From contig ONMN01000017.1 of the NCBI GenBank assembly GCA_900318885.1, forward strand, positions 1-64,000: DNA of 64,000 nt, written 5' to 3'. Shown here piece after piece: positions 35,375 to 44,661 of this stretch. Origin of the DNA: an uncultured Prevotellaceae bacterium (lineage in GTDB: Bacteria > Bacteroidota > Bacteroidia > Bacteroidales > Bacteroidaceae). The notes beneath the pieces were generated by a model. That model was not told the DNA's origin and searched no databases. It was given only the letters and a program-made list of their open reading frames with translations. The position numbers and the translations under genes were made by a program. The stretch's first letter is position 1, and each line of letters begins with the position of its first letter.

Positions 35375-37468
35375 ATGCGTATCCTCCTGTCTATTCTGTT
35401 TCTCCTTGTACCGTCTGTTGCGATGTTTTCGCAATCTTCTGTAACGTATGCTGCGGCATCGCCGCAGCCTTCTAACGACTGGCAGGAAGCCTTCCGCTCC
35501 TGGCTCTCTGCCGACGATGCTGACGAAGGATACAGCGAGGCGACCTTCGAACTCCTTTCTTCTTTTGCGGAGAATCCTTTGAACCTCAATCAGTCTTCGA
35601 AGTCTCAACTCGAACAGTTGCCTTTCCTTTCTGCCGAGCAGATAGAAGAACTCGTGGCCTATATCGACCGTTACCGTCCTCTGCGCTCGCTTGGTGAACT
35701 GCAGATGATAGAGAGCTTGGATCGCGATACCCGTCTGTTGCTGAACTATTTCGTCGTCATTGGCGATACGCTTAGCCCAACCCGAAGCGCTAAGTCCGTC
35801 TTGTCACATTTGCTTCACGACGGACATTTCACGTTTGAAGGGTCATTACGCCAACCGCTTTATAAACGTAAGGGCGATATCAATGGTTATCTGGGTTACC
35901 AGCAGCGCCACGATTTGCGACTGCAGTTCTCTTCCCACGACCAGCTGAAATTTGGTCTGACGGCAGCACAAGATGCAGGCGAACCCTTCTTCTCTGGACG
36001 TAACCGCTGGGGCTACGACCATTATTCCTATTATTTCCAGCTCCGTAAGATAGGTTGTATAGAAGCTTTGAATCTTGGCATGTATCGTGTGCAATTCGGC
36101 ATGGGATTGGTTATGAATACGGGATTTTATCTCGGCAAACAGGCCACTCTGCAGTCTTTGGGACGTAGCACCCAGACTTTGACGGCTCATTCTTCGCGCT
36201 CAGTAGGGAGTTATCTGCAGGGTGCGGCTGCCCAAATCCGTCTTGCACCCGCATGGAGCGTAACAGCCTTTGCCTCTTATCGTCCCATAGATGCCACGCT
36301 TAACAATGACGGCACCATTCGTACGCTTTTGACTGATGGTTATCACCGTACGGAAACTGAGATGGAAAAGAAGCATAACAGTCATGAGACCGATTTGGGT
36401 TTCCGCGTTACTTACCATCCAAACTCTCCTCACAAAACATACAAGCCCACTCTCTCTTTCAACGCTGTCTATACGCATTTCGACCGTTCTCTTGTCCCGT
36501 ATGTTTCGACATCCTCGAAGCTAAACTACCGCTCCTACGCTCCTTCCGGCACATCTTTCTTTAATGCTTCCCTCGACTATGGCCTGACCTCTTCCCGTTT
36601 TTCCTTCATTGGCGAAACGGCACTCAATGGTGACGGAGCTTTAGCGGCTATTCATACAGCGAGTTTCCGTGCTACAGATCAACTCAGCCTCATGTTGCTT
36701 CACCGTTATTACGACAAGCGCTACACAGCCCTTCATGCACGCAGTTTCGGTGAGGGCTCTTCCGCGCAGAATGAGCATGGGCTTTATTTAGGTGCCACTT
36801 GGTCGCCTTCGCGTTCGTTGTCGTTCCAAGGTTATATCGATTACGCCCATTTCCCTTTCCTCCGTTATCAGGTTGGTGCTCCGAGTGATGCTTTCGATGC
36901 TTTTCTTCGCGCGCGTACATTATTTAATATAGGGGTGTTGGAAGCTCACTATCGTTTCCATGTCAGGCAACGTGACAACGATACCCATTCCTACCTCAAC
37001 AATCGCTATGAGCATCGTGCCCGTATTTCCTTTGCCTATCCTTCTTCTTCAGCCTCTGTTGCAACGGTGTCGCAACCTTCCCTCAATTTCAAGACCCAGC
37101 TCGATGGCGCCATGCTGGCCTGTCGCGAACAACAGACCTCCCGTGGCATCATGGTTAGCCAGCAGGTTGTCTTCCGCTATCGCACCTTACGACTGAATGG
37201 CTTTGCAGGCTGGTTCCATACCGACGACTACGATAGCCGTCTTTATCAGTATGAACCCTCTGTACCTTACGATTTCTCCTTCCCAGCATTCTATGGACAT
37301 GGCATCCGCTATTCCCTGATGGCACGAGCAGACCTTGGACGCTGGTCGTTTTCAGCAAAAATCGGCACGACCAACTATTTTGACCGTGCCTTTATCTCCA
37401 GTGGCTATCAGCAAATTGATGCTTCCTCCCAGACGGACCTCCTCTTTCAGTTCCGTCTCAAGCTATAG
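35375..37468 (+). CDS. helix-hairpin-helix plus outer-membrane beta-barrel-like protein
   Basis: 697 residues. A signal peptide (RILLSILFLLVPSVAMFS) is followed by helix-hairpin-helix-like repeats (NLNQSSKSQLEQLPFLS, YRPLRSLGELQMIESLD). The rest, about 550 residues, is rich in alternating aromatic beta strands and ends in QTDLLFQFRLKL, an outer-membrane barrel-type C-terminus. Such HhH-barrel proteins are common in Bacteroidetes and unassigned; a DNA-uptake role has not been shown to my knowledge. Three copies of the palindromic element lie in this gene (35417, 35450, 37058). ATG 35375 gives the signal peptide. Confidence 0.75.
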   Translation: MRILLSILFLLVPSVAMFSQSSVTYAAASPQPSNDWQEAFRSWLSADDADEGYSEATFELLSSFAENPLNLNQSSKSQLEQLPFLSAEQIEELVAYIDRYRPLRSLGELQMIESLDRDTRLLLNYFVVIGDTLSPTRSAKSVLSHLLHDGHFTFEGSLRQPLYKRKGDINGYLGYQQRHDLRLQFSSHDQLKFGLTAAQDAGEPFFSGRNRWGYDHYSYYFQLRKIGCIEALNLGMYRVQFGMGLVMNTGFYLGKQATLQSLGRSTQTLTAHSSRSVGSYLQGAAAQIRLAPAWSVTAFASYRPIDATLNNDGTIRTLLTDGYHRTETEMEKKHNSHETDLGFRVTYHPNSPHKTYKPTLSFNAVYTHFDRSLVPYVSTSSKLNYRSYAPSGTSFFNASLDYGLTSSRFSFIGETALNGDGALAAIHTASFRATDQLSLMLLHRYYDKRYTALHARSFGEGSSAQNEHGLYLGATWSPSRSLSFQGYIDYAHFPFLRYQVGAPSDAFDAFLRARTLFNIGVLEAHYRFHVRQRDNDTHSYLNNRYEHRARISFAYPSSSASVATVSQPSLNFKTQLDGAMLACREQQTSRGIMVSQQVVFRYRTLRLNGFAGWFHTDDYDSRLYQYEPSVPYDFSFPAFYGHGIRYSLMARADLGRWSFSAKIGTTNYFDRAFISSGYQQIDASSQTDLLFQFRLKL
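35417..35473. repeat. palindromic 24-bp elements, copies C and B
   Basis: Copy C (35417-35440) has TTGCGA/TCGCAA arms and reads VAMFSQSS; copy B (35450-35473) has GCTGCGGC/GCCGCAGC arms and reads AAASPQPS. Both are in frame, 33 bp apart. Confidence 0.8.
37058..37081. repeat. palindromic 24-bp element, copy D
   Basis: GTTGCAACGGTGTCGCAAC plus CTTCC, read in frame as VATVSQPS. A looser palindrome than copies A and B but the same layout. Confidence 0.65.
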
Positions 37469-37514
37469 CGTGTGTCGCTGTCGCTATAGAGTGTGTCGCG
37501 GTTCTCCCGCGACA
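37463..37514. terminator. two inverted repeats between convergent genes
   Basis: CTATAGCG (37463-37470) pairs with CGCTATAG (37482-37489), and TGTCGCGG (37494-37501) with CCGCGACA (37507-37514). They span the stop codons of the barrel and GT4 genes. A termination role is inferred; there is no T-run. Confidence 0.5.
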
Positions 37515-38611
37515 ACCTTGTATACCTCCGCAACCTGCCCCGCTACGTCACGTCCCTCAAACCGCTTGATATATTCGCGGCTCTTGGCTATCCGTTCCTC
37601 TCTGTCGCGGGCACCGCGAAGCGACATCTTTAATGCTTCAGCCATACCAGTAACATCGTCCGGCCCCACATAGCGACAATTCGGACCACCAGCTTCCTCC
37701 AGACACGATCCTGTACAGGCTACTACGGGCAGTCCAGCAGCAATGGCTTCAATGATGGGGATGCCGAATCCCTCGTAGCGCGATGGATAGACGAAGGCCT
37801 CGCCCAAAGCATAGATAGCCGCCAGGTCTTCATCCGGCACACCACTCAACAGGTGGATACGCTCATCCTTCGGTAATTCCTGGACATAAGGCGTCTGCCT
37901 ACCTACCGCCACTAAGTGTATGTCCTTTGGCAACAGGTCCAATGCTTCTGTTGCCAGCAGCAGGTTCTTCCGTCGCTCGATAGTTCCTACGTTCAATACA
38001 TAACGGGCTGGTAATCCGTAGCGTTTTCTTACCTTGGCTTTCCTTTCTGCTGTTACCACGGAGGAAAACCTTGGTGCAAAACTTTGGTAGATGACACTGA
38101 TGCGGTCAGCATATTCTGCTCCGCCCAGTTCGATGATGTCTTGCTTGGTGCGTTCGCTGATGGCAATGATATGTTCTGCCTCGCGTAATGTCTGGCGGAA
38201 TTTCCATTCGTAGATTTTCGTATCTATCCAGTTGTAGTATTCGGGATGGCGCAAAAAAATGAGATCGTGGATAGTGACTACTCCGTGGATACCAGTTTTG
38301 CGCAAACCGATAGGCAGTTCACCGGAAAGGCCGTGATATACGCTGACACCGTCACGCTTCAGATCCTTCACGATACCCTTCGTCCGCCACCACGCCTTCC
38401 GTATGGCGCCGGGTTTTCCTGCCGGGTAGCAAAACTGGGCGCCTTCTATGATTTGCCCCCTCAGTTCCTCATTCCCTTCGTCGGGTGCATAGAGCCGTAG
38501 GTCCAGCGTGCTGTCGCCACACCGTAACAGGTCGTTCACCAGCGTCCGCCCGTAACTGCCCAGTCCAGTTCCGTTGCGCACTATCCGTTTTGCATCAACC
38601 CCAACAATCAT
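37484..38611 (-). CDS. GT4-family glycosyltransferase
   Basis: 375 residues from MIVGVDAKRIVRNGTGLGSY. The GT-B fold shows YVLNVGTIERRKNLLLATEAL, and the donor-site motif is VYPSRYEGFGIPIIEAIAAG with the EX7E glutamates. It resembles mannosyl- or rhamnosyl-transferases of the GT4 group. It lies downstream of a broken mannose-1-phosphate guanylyltransferase gene, so GDP-mannose is a possible donor. The C-terminal codons fall in an inverted repeat shared with the convergent gene. Confidence 0.85.
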   Translation of the reverse strand: MIVGVDAKRIVRNGTGLGSYGRTLVNDLLRCGDSTLDLRLYAPDEGNEELRGQIIEGAQFCYPAGKPGAIRKAWWRTKGIVKDLKRDGVSVYHGLSGELPIGLRKTGIHGVVTIHDLIFLRHPEYYNWIDTKIYEWKFRQTLREAEHIIAISERTKQDIIELGGAEYADRISVIYQSFAPRFSSVVTAERKAKVRKRYGLPARYVLNVGTIERRKNLLLATEALDLLPKDIHLVAVGRQTPYVQELPKDERIHLLSGVPDEDLAAIYALGEAFVYPSRYEGFGIPIIEAIAAGLPVVACTGSCLEEAGGPNCRYVGPDDVTGMAEALKMSLRGARDREERIAKSREYIKRFEGRDVAGQVAEVYKVVAGEPRHTL

Positions 38612-38653
38612 AACCAATAACCGTTAACCAATAACCATTAACCGTTAACCCTA
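38612..38653. repeat. heptamer array AACCNNT
   Basis: Six exact-period heptamers (AACCAAT, AACCGTT, AACCAAT, AACCATT, AACCGTT, AACCCTA) fill the gap between the manC stop and the GT4 start. Confidence 0.9.
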
Positions 38654-39750
38654 AATAAACTCGTCTCCGAATTTAATCTGTACTTCGTTGACATATTTCC
38701 TAACCAGTGCCGATGAATCACCCTTTTTGCATATCAGCAGCACGTTATCTGATTCTGCTACGATATAGCCGTCCAGTCCGTTGATGACTCCAAGTCTTCC
38801 TTTGGGCAGTTTGATGACGTTGTTGTGAGAGTCCTCTATCATCACTTGCGAGTCTACCACCACGTTGTCACCATCTCCGCGTTGTTTACATTCGTAGATA
38901 GAGTGCCATGTGCCGAGGTCTGCCCATCCGAAACCGCATTTCATCACGCAGACATCTTCGCACTTCTCCAACACGCCCTTGTCTATCGACAGGTTGGGGT
39001 AGGCGGGGTAGTGTTCGTTGACGAATGCCATCTCCTGTTCGATGGTGTAATGTTCCAGTTCACCATCGAAGCGTTTCAGCACATCAGGGAACAACCTGCG
39101 GAAACAGATGTTCAGATAGCGGGCGTTGGCCAGGATGACTCCCGTGTTCCACAGGAACTCGCCCGAATCCATGAACATCTGGGCGAAGTCGCGCTCTGGT
39201 TTCTCGACGAACGACTTTACGTGGCTGATCTTTGCCACCTTCACAATCTCCGGCATAATTAGTTCTCCCTGCTGGATATAGCCATAGCCTGGCTCAGGGC
39301 GGGTGGGCTGGACACCCAGCGTCAGCAGATTGTTATGCAAGGATACAAATAGCAAAGCTTCCTTGATGTTATCGTAGAAGGCTTCTTCGTTCAGCACAAA
39401 CTGGTCTGAGGGTGTAATCACCACGTTGGCATTGATGTCGCGACGATGTCAGCCCATGCTACGCTCGGCGCTGTTCCGCGATTCACGGGTTCCACCAGTA
39501 GGTTTTCCTCATGCAGGTCCGGCAGCTGTTCTCTCACCAGAGGCGCATGTTCGCGGTTTGTGCAAACGAGTATGTTCTCTTTAGGTAGGATGCGGACGAA
39601 ACGGTCAAAGGTTTGCTGCAGTTGGGTGCGGCCCACGCCAAAGAAGTCCAGAAACTGCTTGGGCTTGTGTTCGCGACTGCACGGCCACAGACGTCGTCCC
39701 ATGCCTCCTGCCAGGATAACGCAATAGTTGTTGTTGCTTTGTTCCATCAT
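38651..39750 (-). pseudogene. manC: mannose-1-phosphate guanylyltransferase, frameshifted
   Basis: The N-terminal part from ATG 39750 (NYCVILAGGMGRRLWPCSR, PKQFLDFFG, LVEPVNRGTAPSVAWADIVA) runs out of frame at about 39436 and stops at 39418. The ManC sequence resumes in another frame with VVITPSDQFVLNEEAF and continues normally through GYGYIQ, FVEKP, FLWNTG and FGWADLGTWHS to 38651. About 26 nt lie between AWA and VVITPSD where family members have about 36, so roughly 10 nt seem to be missing between two GACATC direct repeats. GDP-mannose synthesis from this locus would be lost unless this is an assembly error. Confidence 0.8.
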
Positions 39751-39781
39751 ATATATTAGAATAAGTGTTTGTTTCTGACTG

Positions 39782-39789
39782 CTAAGGTA
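39782..39789 (-). promoter_or_regulatory. predicted -7 box (TACCTTAG) of manC
   Basis: One mismatch to TAnnTTTG; about 32 bp before ATG 39750. Confidence 0.4.
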
Positions 39790-39872
39790 CGGAAAATATC
39801 TTACTTCAGCAAAAAAAACATGCTTTTTTATAAAATTTTCGTATTTCATGCATGTAATTCGTTTTTTTTACT

Positions 39873-39880
39873 TATCTTTG
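39873..39880 (+). promoter_or_regulatory. predicted -7 box (TATCTTTG) of tRNA-Leu
   Basis: TATCTTTG ends 12 bp before the mature 5' end of the tRNA, so the precursor leader would be only a few bases. Confidence 0.65.
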
Positions 39881-39891
39881 CACCCGCTTAA

Positions 39892-39973
39892 GCCCAGATG
39901 GCGGAATCGGTAGACGCGCTGGTCTCAAACACCAGTGGGGAAACCCATCCCGGTTCGAGCCCGGGTCTGGGTA
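39892..39973 (+). tRNA. tRNA-Leu (anticodon CAA)
   Basis: Class II tRNA: acceptor GCCCAGA/TCTGGGT, D-arm GGCGGAATCGGTAGACGC, anticodon arm CTGGT-CTCAAAC-ACCAG (anticodon CAA), long variable arm TGGGGAAACCCA, T-arm CCCGGTTCGAGCCCGGG. CCA is not encoded. Confidence 0.95.
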
Positions 39974-39977
39974 CAGT

Positions 39978-40009
39978 GAAGGGCGGATTGTTCAGTCCGC
40001 CCTTCCATT
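39978..40009 (+). terminator. tRNA-Leu terminator
   Basis: GAAGGGCGGA (39978-39987) and TCCGCCCTTC (39996-40005) form a perfect 10-bp stem followed by CATTT. Confidence 0.8.
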
Positions 40010-40353
40010 TAAAACTAACGAGGGCCTGGTCAACCTAAATGCAATGAATGCAACGCTAACCATTAAGCCCCTATATATATAAATAAGGTGTATAAACAAA
40101 TAAGTAAAATTCGCAATTGTTCTTAAAAAAACAAAAAAATGCGGGAAAATACCTTGAATTTATGCTCTGAGACTGATAAAAAGCAGTTTTTTTGCCCAAA
40201 AATGAAAAAAAAGTATAAAAATTCTTGCGGATTCGCGAATTAATGCCTATATTTGCACCCAAAAACGTGTGTCTATGCTGAAAAGCATCGGCTAATCGTA
40301 TGAGAGAATAGAGAAATATTTATATCATTTTTATTAATTAATTAAACAAACGT
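40010..40353 (+). promoter_or_regulatory. AT-rich intergenic region with promoter and 90-nt leader
   Basis: No ORF. A promoter for the surface-protein gene is seen as TTG 40225-40227 and TATATTTG 40248-40255 (spacing 20 bp). The leader of about 95 nt has a small TGCTGAAAAGCA hairpin and ends AT-rich before ATG 40354. The region 40010-40220 is AT-rich with nothing recognised. Confidence 0.7.
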
Positions 40354-43300
40354 ATGAACAAAACAAAGTTTTTTAGTTCGTTGCTCGTAGCTGGTTTATT
40401 CACTGTTACGAGTGTGTTCGTTTCCTGTAAGGACTACGATGACGACATCGAGGGCCTGAAGAAGTCGATTGCATCGAATGCTACTGCTATCGAGTCTCTT
40501 CAGAGTCTGAAGGATCAGGGTATCGTTATCACTGGTGTTCAGCAGAGCGGCAAGGACGTTATTCTTACCCTGAGCGATGGTACCACAAAGACCATCAAGG
40601 GTGGTGAGGATGCTACTCCCGCTGATGTTTGGACTATTGGTGAGGACGGTTTCTGGTACAAGAACAGTGTGAAGACTGACTTCAGGGCTGTAGGTACTAA
40701 TGGCGCTAATGGTGCTGATGGTATTAATGGTGTTGACGGTCAGAATGGCTTCAACGGTACTGATGGTATGTATTACGTTCCCAATCAGACCACTGGTTGC
40801 TTCGACATCTACAATGGTGATGGTACTTTCAAGGAGTCTACTAATATCCGTTGGAGAGTTGAGACTGCTAATGGCGCTCCGAAGGTTATTGCTGTCCAGA
40901 CAGCTAAGAGTGTTATTCTGTCAGGTGTAGAGGGTTACGGCGAAGTCGTTATTCCTACTGCTGCTGATTTGGAGAGCCTGGTGTTCCTGCCCAAGACTTA
41001 CTATTGGGGTATTGAGGCTACCACCGTTAGAACTCTGACCATGAAGTGGTATAACATCACTCTGCCTTTGACCACTTATATTGACGATGCTGATAAGCGT
41101 ACTGAGGTTATCGGTACAAAGCGTCCTCTCTCTCCAGAGGAACCTATTGTCTATCTGCCTCATGATGGAACTACTTGGCTTGCACCTGACGGTTTACCTC
41201 ACGAGCGTTATCCCTATGGCGCTGGTACTATTACCGTCACGCTGAAGGCAAATGCCGAGTATCACATCAATCCTTCTATTGCTTGGTTTGATAACAATAC
41301 TACTGTTAGCATTCTCTCTGATAACACTCCCTTCACTCGTGCGGGTCTTGGTAATGCTACCGTTTCGTTCCGTGGCAACAATACTGGTGAAAATCACGAC
41401 TGGAAGGTTGCTGATGGTATTTTGAATGTTCCTCTGAATGTAAATGGCAAGGTTAGCACTGTTACTACCGATGGTAAGTACACATTCGCTGCAAAGCCCG
41501 GTGTAACTATGTTCGCTACTCAGGTTACTTATAAGAATGACAAGGATGAGACTTGCGTTGTTACTTCTGACTACGCAGCTATCGTTGAGGAGACTGTGAA
41601 GAACCTGAAGATCGCTCACGTTCCTTACAATCTTAAGCAGGCTCCTTATCAGCTCTCTCAGACTGGTATGTTGAACCACCACTGCGGTAGATGTGACCTG
41701 CCTCTGTATAAGGGTAGTCCCTATTATTTCGGCGATCTCTATCGTGGCGTACACCTCTTCCAGTCTATTGACGAGTGTAAGGCTTACATCTTGGCAACTC
41801 CTCGTAAGGATGGTGCTGGTCTTGGTGAAGGTTGGGATCTCGTGAACTATCAGGAGGATATCGACCTGAACGCTTTGGTTGAGACTCACTATACCAATGT
41901 CAATGACGCTCACGATGTATTCGACGATGATGACTTCAATCGTAACTTCGAATACGCTTTCGAACTGACTTCTGTTAAGCTGGGTGTTAACAAGACCGAC
42001 GAGTCTGCACACGCTGCTCTTTATAAGGGTGAGAATGGTCACTGGTATCTGCATCCTCAGGATCCTGAGGCCGGTGGTCTGAATGGCCGTCCTTACGATC
42101 CTGCCAAGGCTACTGAGGTTGTCGTTAACCGTGTTCCCGTTGTTCGCGTGAAGTTGATTTACAAGGCCGAGAATAAGGTGATTGACTATGCTTACCTGCC
42201 TATCCGCATTACTAAGGATGTTAATCCTCCTGCTCGTCCTACCGTTATTGTTAACTATACTTCTGACAAGAATCATGCGGTTGTTCGCTACAATGAATGT
42301 TGGAATGCTGGTGGACAGAACCAGGATCTCATCAAGACCAATTGGCGTCAGACTGAGGAAGACCTCTACTCTGCTAAGGGCCTGAGCCAGATCTTCGACC
42401 GTCAGACATTCGATAATACTTATCGTGTTGAGGTTACTCCTGGATCACCTGCTGCTACCTTCGGCTCTGCTACCGATGCCCAGCAGTATACTGTTACTAA
42501 GAATGCTGATGGTACTTATAGCTTCAAGCAGGTTGATACTCCTCATACAGCTGCGGTGGGTGACGATAAGTTCGGTACTATTAGTTACTCTGAGCTCACT
42601 GTCGGTGGTCACACCTCTTCTATCTTCACTTGGAATGTTGATGGTGATAAGATTCGCGAGTTCGCTGTCGCTGGTGAAACGCAGGTCGTTCGTGCCGTAC
42701 GTTTGTATGCTATTGATGGCAATGTCAGCTTGAATCCTGATATCTATGTTATCTTCACTTCTGGTGAACTGGGACTCACCAAGTACACTGTTAAGGGTGA
42801 TGCTCACCTTAAAGAAAAGATTATTCAGAAGTACTGGTATGAGTCTGGTAAGTTTAATCAGGGTACTGATGAGATTCACGTTAACACGATTACTCCTGAG
42901 GAGAACGATGGTAACAAGGCTGATCTGACTGAGAATGGTTGGAAGCCAAAGGATTTCGATGATCGTTTCTCTGATGTATTCTATGGTAACTTCCGTACTT
43001 TGGACGGTGGATCTACTAAACCTGTTGATTGGATTACCTATAATGTCTATGACAAGGATAATAAGATCGTTAACCAGACTGTTCCTAATCCTCCATTCGT
43101 TGCTGACAACTACGAGGCAGACTTCTTCTTCGCAGATGAGAACAATAATAAGGAGTTCAAGGGCTATCTTGACAATGGTGAGGCTAAGATCTTCATATTG
43201 AAGAATGTCTTGACTGATAATGATGCTAGAAAGGATCTTACCAAGAAGAATCTGTATGCACGCTTGAAGGGTTCTCTTGATATTAATGAGAACTATCATT

Positions 43301-44091
43301 TAATTGCTACCATCGACAATTGGGATAATAGAACTATTGGCACTCTGCGTAATATGAAGATTGCTCTTAACTGGGGTGACCCACGTTCAGCTAACGATCC
43401 CGGTGATTATGCCAAGGCTCTGCTGAACTACAAGTCTCATAGTAAGATTGGTGATTCTGACGTGCTTGATGTTAAGGTTGCTCTCTATGCTGTAACTAAG
43501 ATTCACCACGCTGACAATAAGACGAAGGGTACTGATTTGATTGATCCGGTAGTTTACTCTACTGACACCCAGTGTCCTCTGATTCTGGAGAACAATACCT
43601 TCAGTGTTCGCTTCCTGCGTCCTGTTGACATTGACGAAACCAACAATCCTGAGATTGAGGATGCTCACGCTAAGGATGGTGTTGAGAAGCAGAAGGTTTA
43701 CCTCAAGGATCTTGTAGTACTTTACAAGGACTGGCGTGACGTACGCTTCAAGCTGACTCCTGACTACGAGCAGTACTATGCTCCTGTTGATGAGAGCAAG
43801 CTGATTGCTGATGTTACTAATGTGGTTGTTAATCAGAACCTCAGTAAGAATCCTAACGTGAAGACCGACCTGAATGGTGTGGTTGAGCCTCTGAATCAGG
43901 TTACCGAACACCTGCAGCTCATTCTGAGAGAGGATGCTGCTGGTAAGTACATCGAGTACACCAACAACTCTTCTAACGTTCAGGACTTCAACATCTACAT
44001 TCCTGTAAAGGTACAGTACTATTGGGGTACAATGTACGATAACATCACTCTGCATGTTAAGAGAACTCTGGCAAATGCACCTCGCAAATAA
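40354..44091 (+). CDS. large surface lipoprotein with collagen-like segment
   Basis: 1245 residues. Lipoprotein signal VTSVFVSC (Cys25) followed by KDYDDDIEGLKKSI, an acidic start seen in surface-exported Bacteroidetes lipoproteins, and a short coiled coil. Residues about 60-110 contain ITGVQQSGKDVILTLSDG and a WTIGEDGFWY motif; residues 114-138 are eight G-x-N/D triplets (collagen-like). The remaining 1100 residues are beta-rich and unassigned. Codons are strongly biased to GGT, GCT, ACT, AAG and AAC, unlike neighbouring genes, suggesting very high expression. It has its own promoter and strong terminator. A major cell-surface protein is the best guess. Confidence 0.7.
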   Translation: MNKTKFFSSLLVAGLFTVTSVFVSCKDYDDDIEGLKKSIASNATAIESLQSLKDQGIVITGVQQSGKDVILTLSDGTTKTIKGGEDATPADVWTIGEDGFWYKNSVKTDFRAVGTNGANGADGINGVDGQNGFNGTDGMYYVPNQTTGCFDIYNGDGTFKESTNIRWRVETANGAPKVIAVQTAKSVILSGVEGYGEVVIPTAADLESLVFLPKTYYWGIEATTVRTLTMKWYNITLPLTTYIDDADKRTEVIGTKRPLSPEEPIVYLPHDGTTWLAPDGLPHERYPYGAGTITVTLKANAEYHINPSIAWFDNNTTVSILSDNTPFTRAGLGNATVSFRGNNTGENHDWKVADGILNVPLNVNGKVSTVTTDGKYTFAAKPGVTMFATQVTYKNDKDETCVVTSDYAAIVEETVKNLKIAHVPYNLKQAPYQLSQTGMLNHHCGRCDLPLYKGSPYYFGDLYRGVHLFQSIDECKAYILATPRKDGAGLGEGWDLVNYQEDIDLNALVETHYTNVNDAHDVFDDDDFNRNFEYAFELTSVKLGVNKTDESAHAALYKGENGHWYLHPQDPEAGGLNGRPYDPAKATEVVVNRVPVVRVKLIYKAENKVIDYAYLPIRITKDVNPPARPTVIVNYTSDKNHAVVRYNECWNAGGQNQDLIKTNWRQTEEDLYSAKGLSQIFDRQTFDNTYRVEVTPGSPAATFGSATDAQQYTVTKNADGTYSFKQVDTPHTAAVGDDKFGTISYSELTVGGHTSSIFTWNVDGDKIREFAVAGETQVVRAVRLYAIDGNVSLNPDIYVIFTSGELGLTKYTVKGDAHLKEKIIQKYWYESGKFNQGTDEIHVNTITPEENDGNKADLTENGWKPKDFDDRFSDVFYGNFRTLDGGSTKPVDWITYNVYDKDNKIVNQTVPNPPFVADNYEADFFFADENNNKEFKGYLDNGEAKIFILKNVLTDNDARKDLTKKNLYARLKGSLDINENYHLIATIDNWDNRTIGTLRNMKIALNWGDPRSANDPGDYAKALLNYKSHSKIGDSDVLDVKVALYAVTKIHHADNKTKGTDLIDPVVYSTDTQCPLILENNTFSVRFLRPVDIDETNNPEIEDAHAKDGVEKQKVYLKDLVVLYKDWRDVRFKLTPDYEQYYAPVDESKLIADVTNVVVNQNLSKNPNVKTDLNGVVEPLNQVTEHLQLILREDAAGKYIEYTNNSSNVQDFNIYIPVKVQYYWGTMYDNITLHVKRTLANAPRK

Positions 44092-44114
44092 TCTGTTTGC
44101 AAGATAAACTGTAG

Positions 44115-44144
44115 AAGGGGAGGGAGTTGTCCCTCCCCTTTTTT
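44115..44144 (+). terminator. strong intrinsic terminator
   Basis: AAGGGGAGGGA (44115-44125) and TCCCTCCCCTT (44130-44140) form an 11-bp stem with GTTG loop, followed by further T, downstream of the surface lipoprotein gene. Confidence 0.9.
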
Positions 44145-44157
44145 AAATTTTATTTCC

Positions 44158-44655
44158 ATGAAAGTATTTTATTATTTTTTAGCAAGCCTGTTTGTAGTTG
44201 CCCTTGTGGCGTGTAACGGTAAGAAATCCAATGAGGCTGAAGAGCCACAGGGACTTCCTGCCTTCCACTTCGAACAACAGGACTCTACTGCCATTCGTGA
44301 GTTGGCAAAGGATTATGTCGACCGCTTTAACAGTGGCGATGCCGAAGGTGCTGCAGGCATGCTTCATATTATACGTAACGACTCTGTTCTTCCACTTTCT
44401 GGTGACCAGCTTCAGATGATGATTGAGCAGATAAAGCTGTTCTCTAAGTTTGGCTGTGAACAGAAGGAACTTCAGTTGTTTAGTGACCGTGACAACGTGT
44501 TACGTATTGCCGTCAAGGTTGTTGAATCAGGTAACTTGGAAACAGGTGAAGGAACGACGAATATGTTCCTGAATCCTATTCAGAAGGATGGTCAGTGGTA
44601 TCTCACCCTTCGTGACACACATGCTGAGGGTGTAGGTGTTTACCATAAAGAATAA
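44158..44655 (+). CDS. small lipoprotein, function unknown
   Basis: 165 residues with lipoprotein signal VVALVAC (Cys19). The mature part (IRELAKDYVDRFNSGDAEGAAGML early, FLNPIQKDGQWYLTLRD late) looks like an NTF2/DUF4878-type alpha+beta fold, but this is uncertain. It starts 14 bp after the terminator of the surface-protein gene and is followed after 6 bp by a DUF1573 lipoprotein gene. Confidence 0.65.
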   Translation: MKVFYYFLASLFVVALVACNGKKSNEAEEPQGLPAFHFEQQDSTAIRELAKDYVDRFNSGDAEGAAGMLHIIRNDSVLPLSGDQLQMMIEQIKLFSKFGCEQKELQLFSDRDNVLRIAVKVVESGNLETGEGTTNMFLNPIQKDGQWYLTLRDTHAEGVGVYHKE

Positions 44656-44661
44656 AATGTC

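Noticed and set aside
40700..43300. Long frames on both strands inside the surface-lipoprotein gene
   Set aside because: Shadows of its biased codon use; low-complexity products without starts or promoters.
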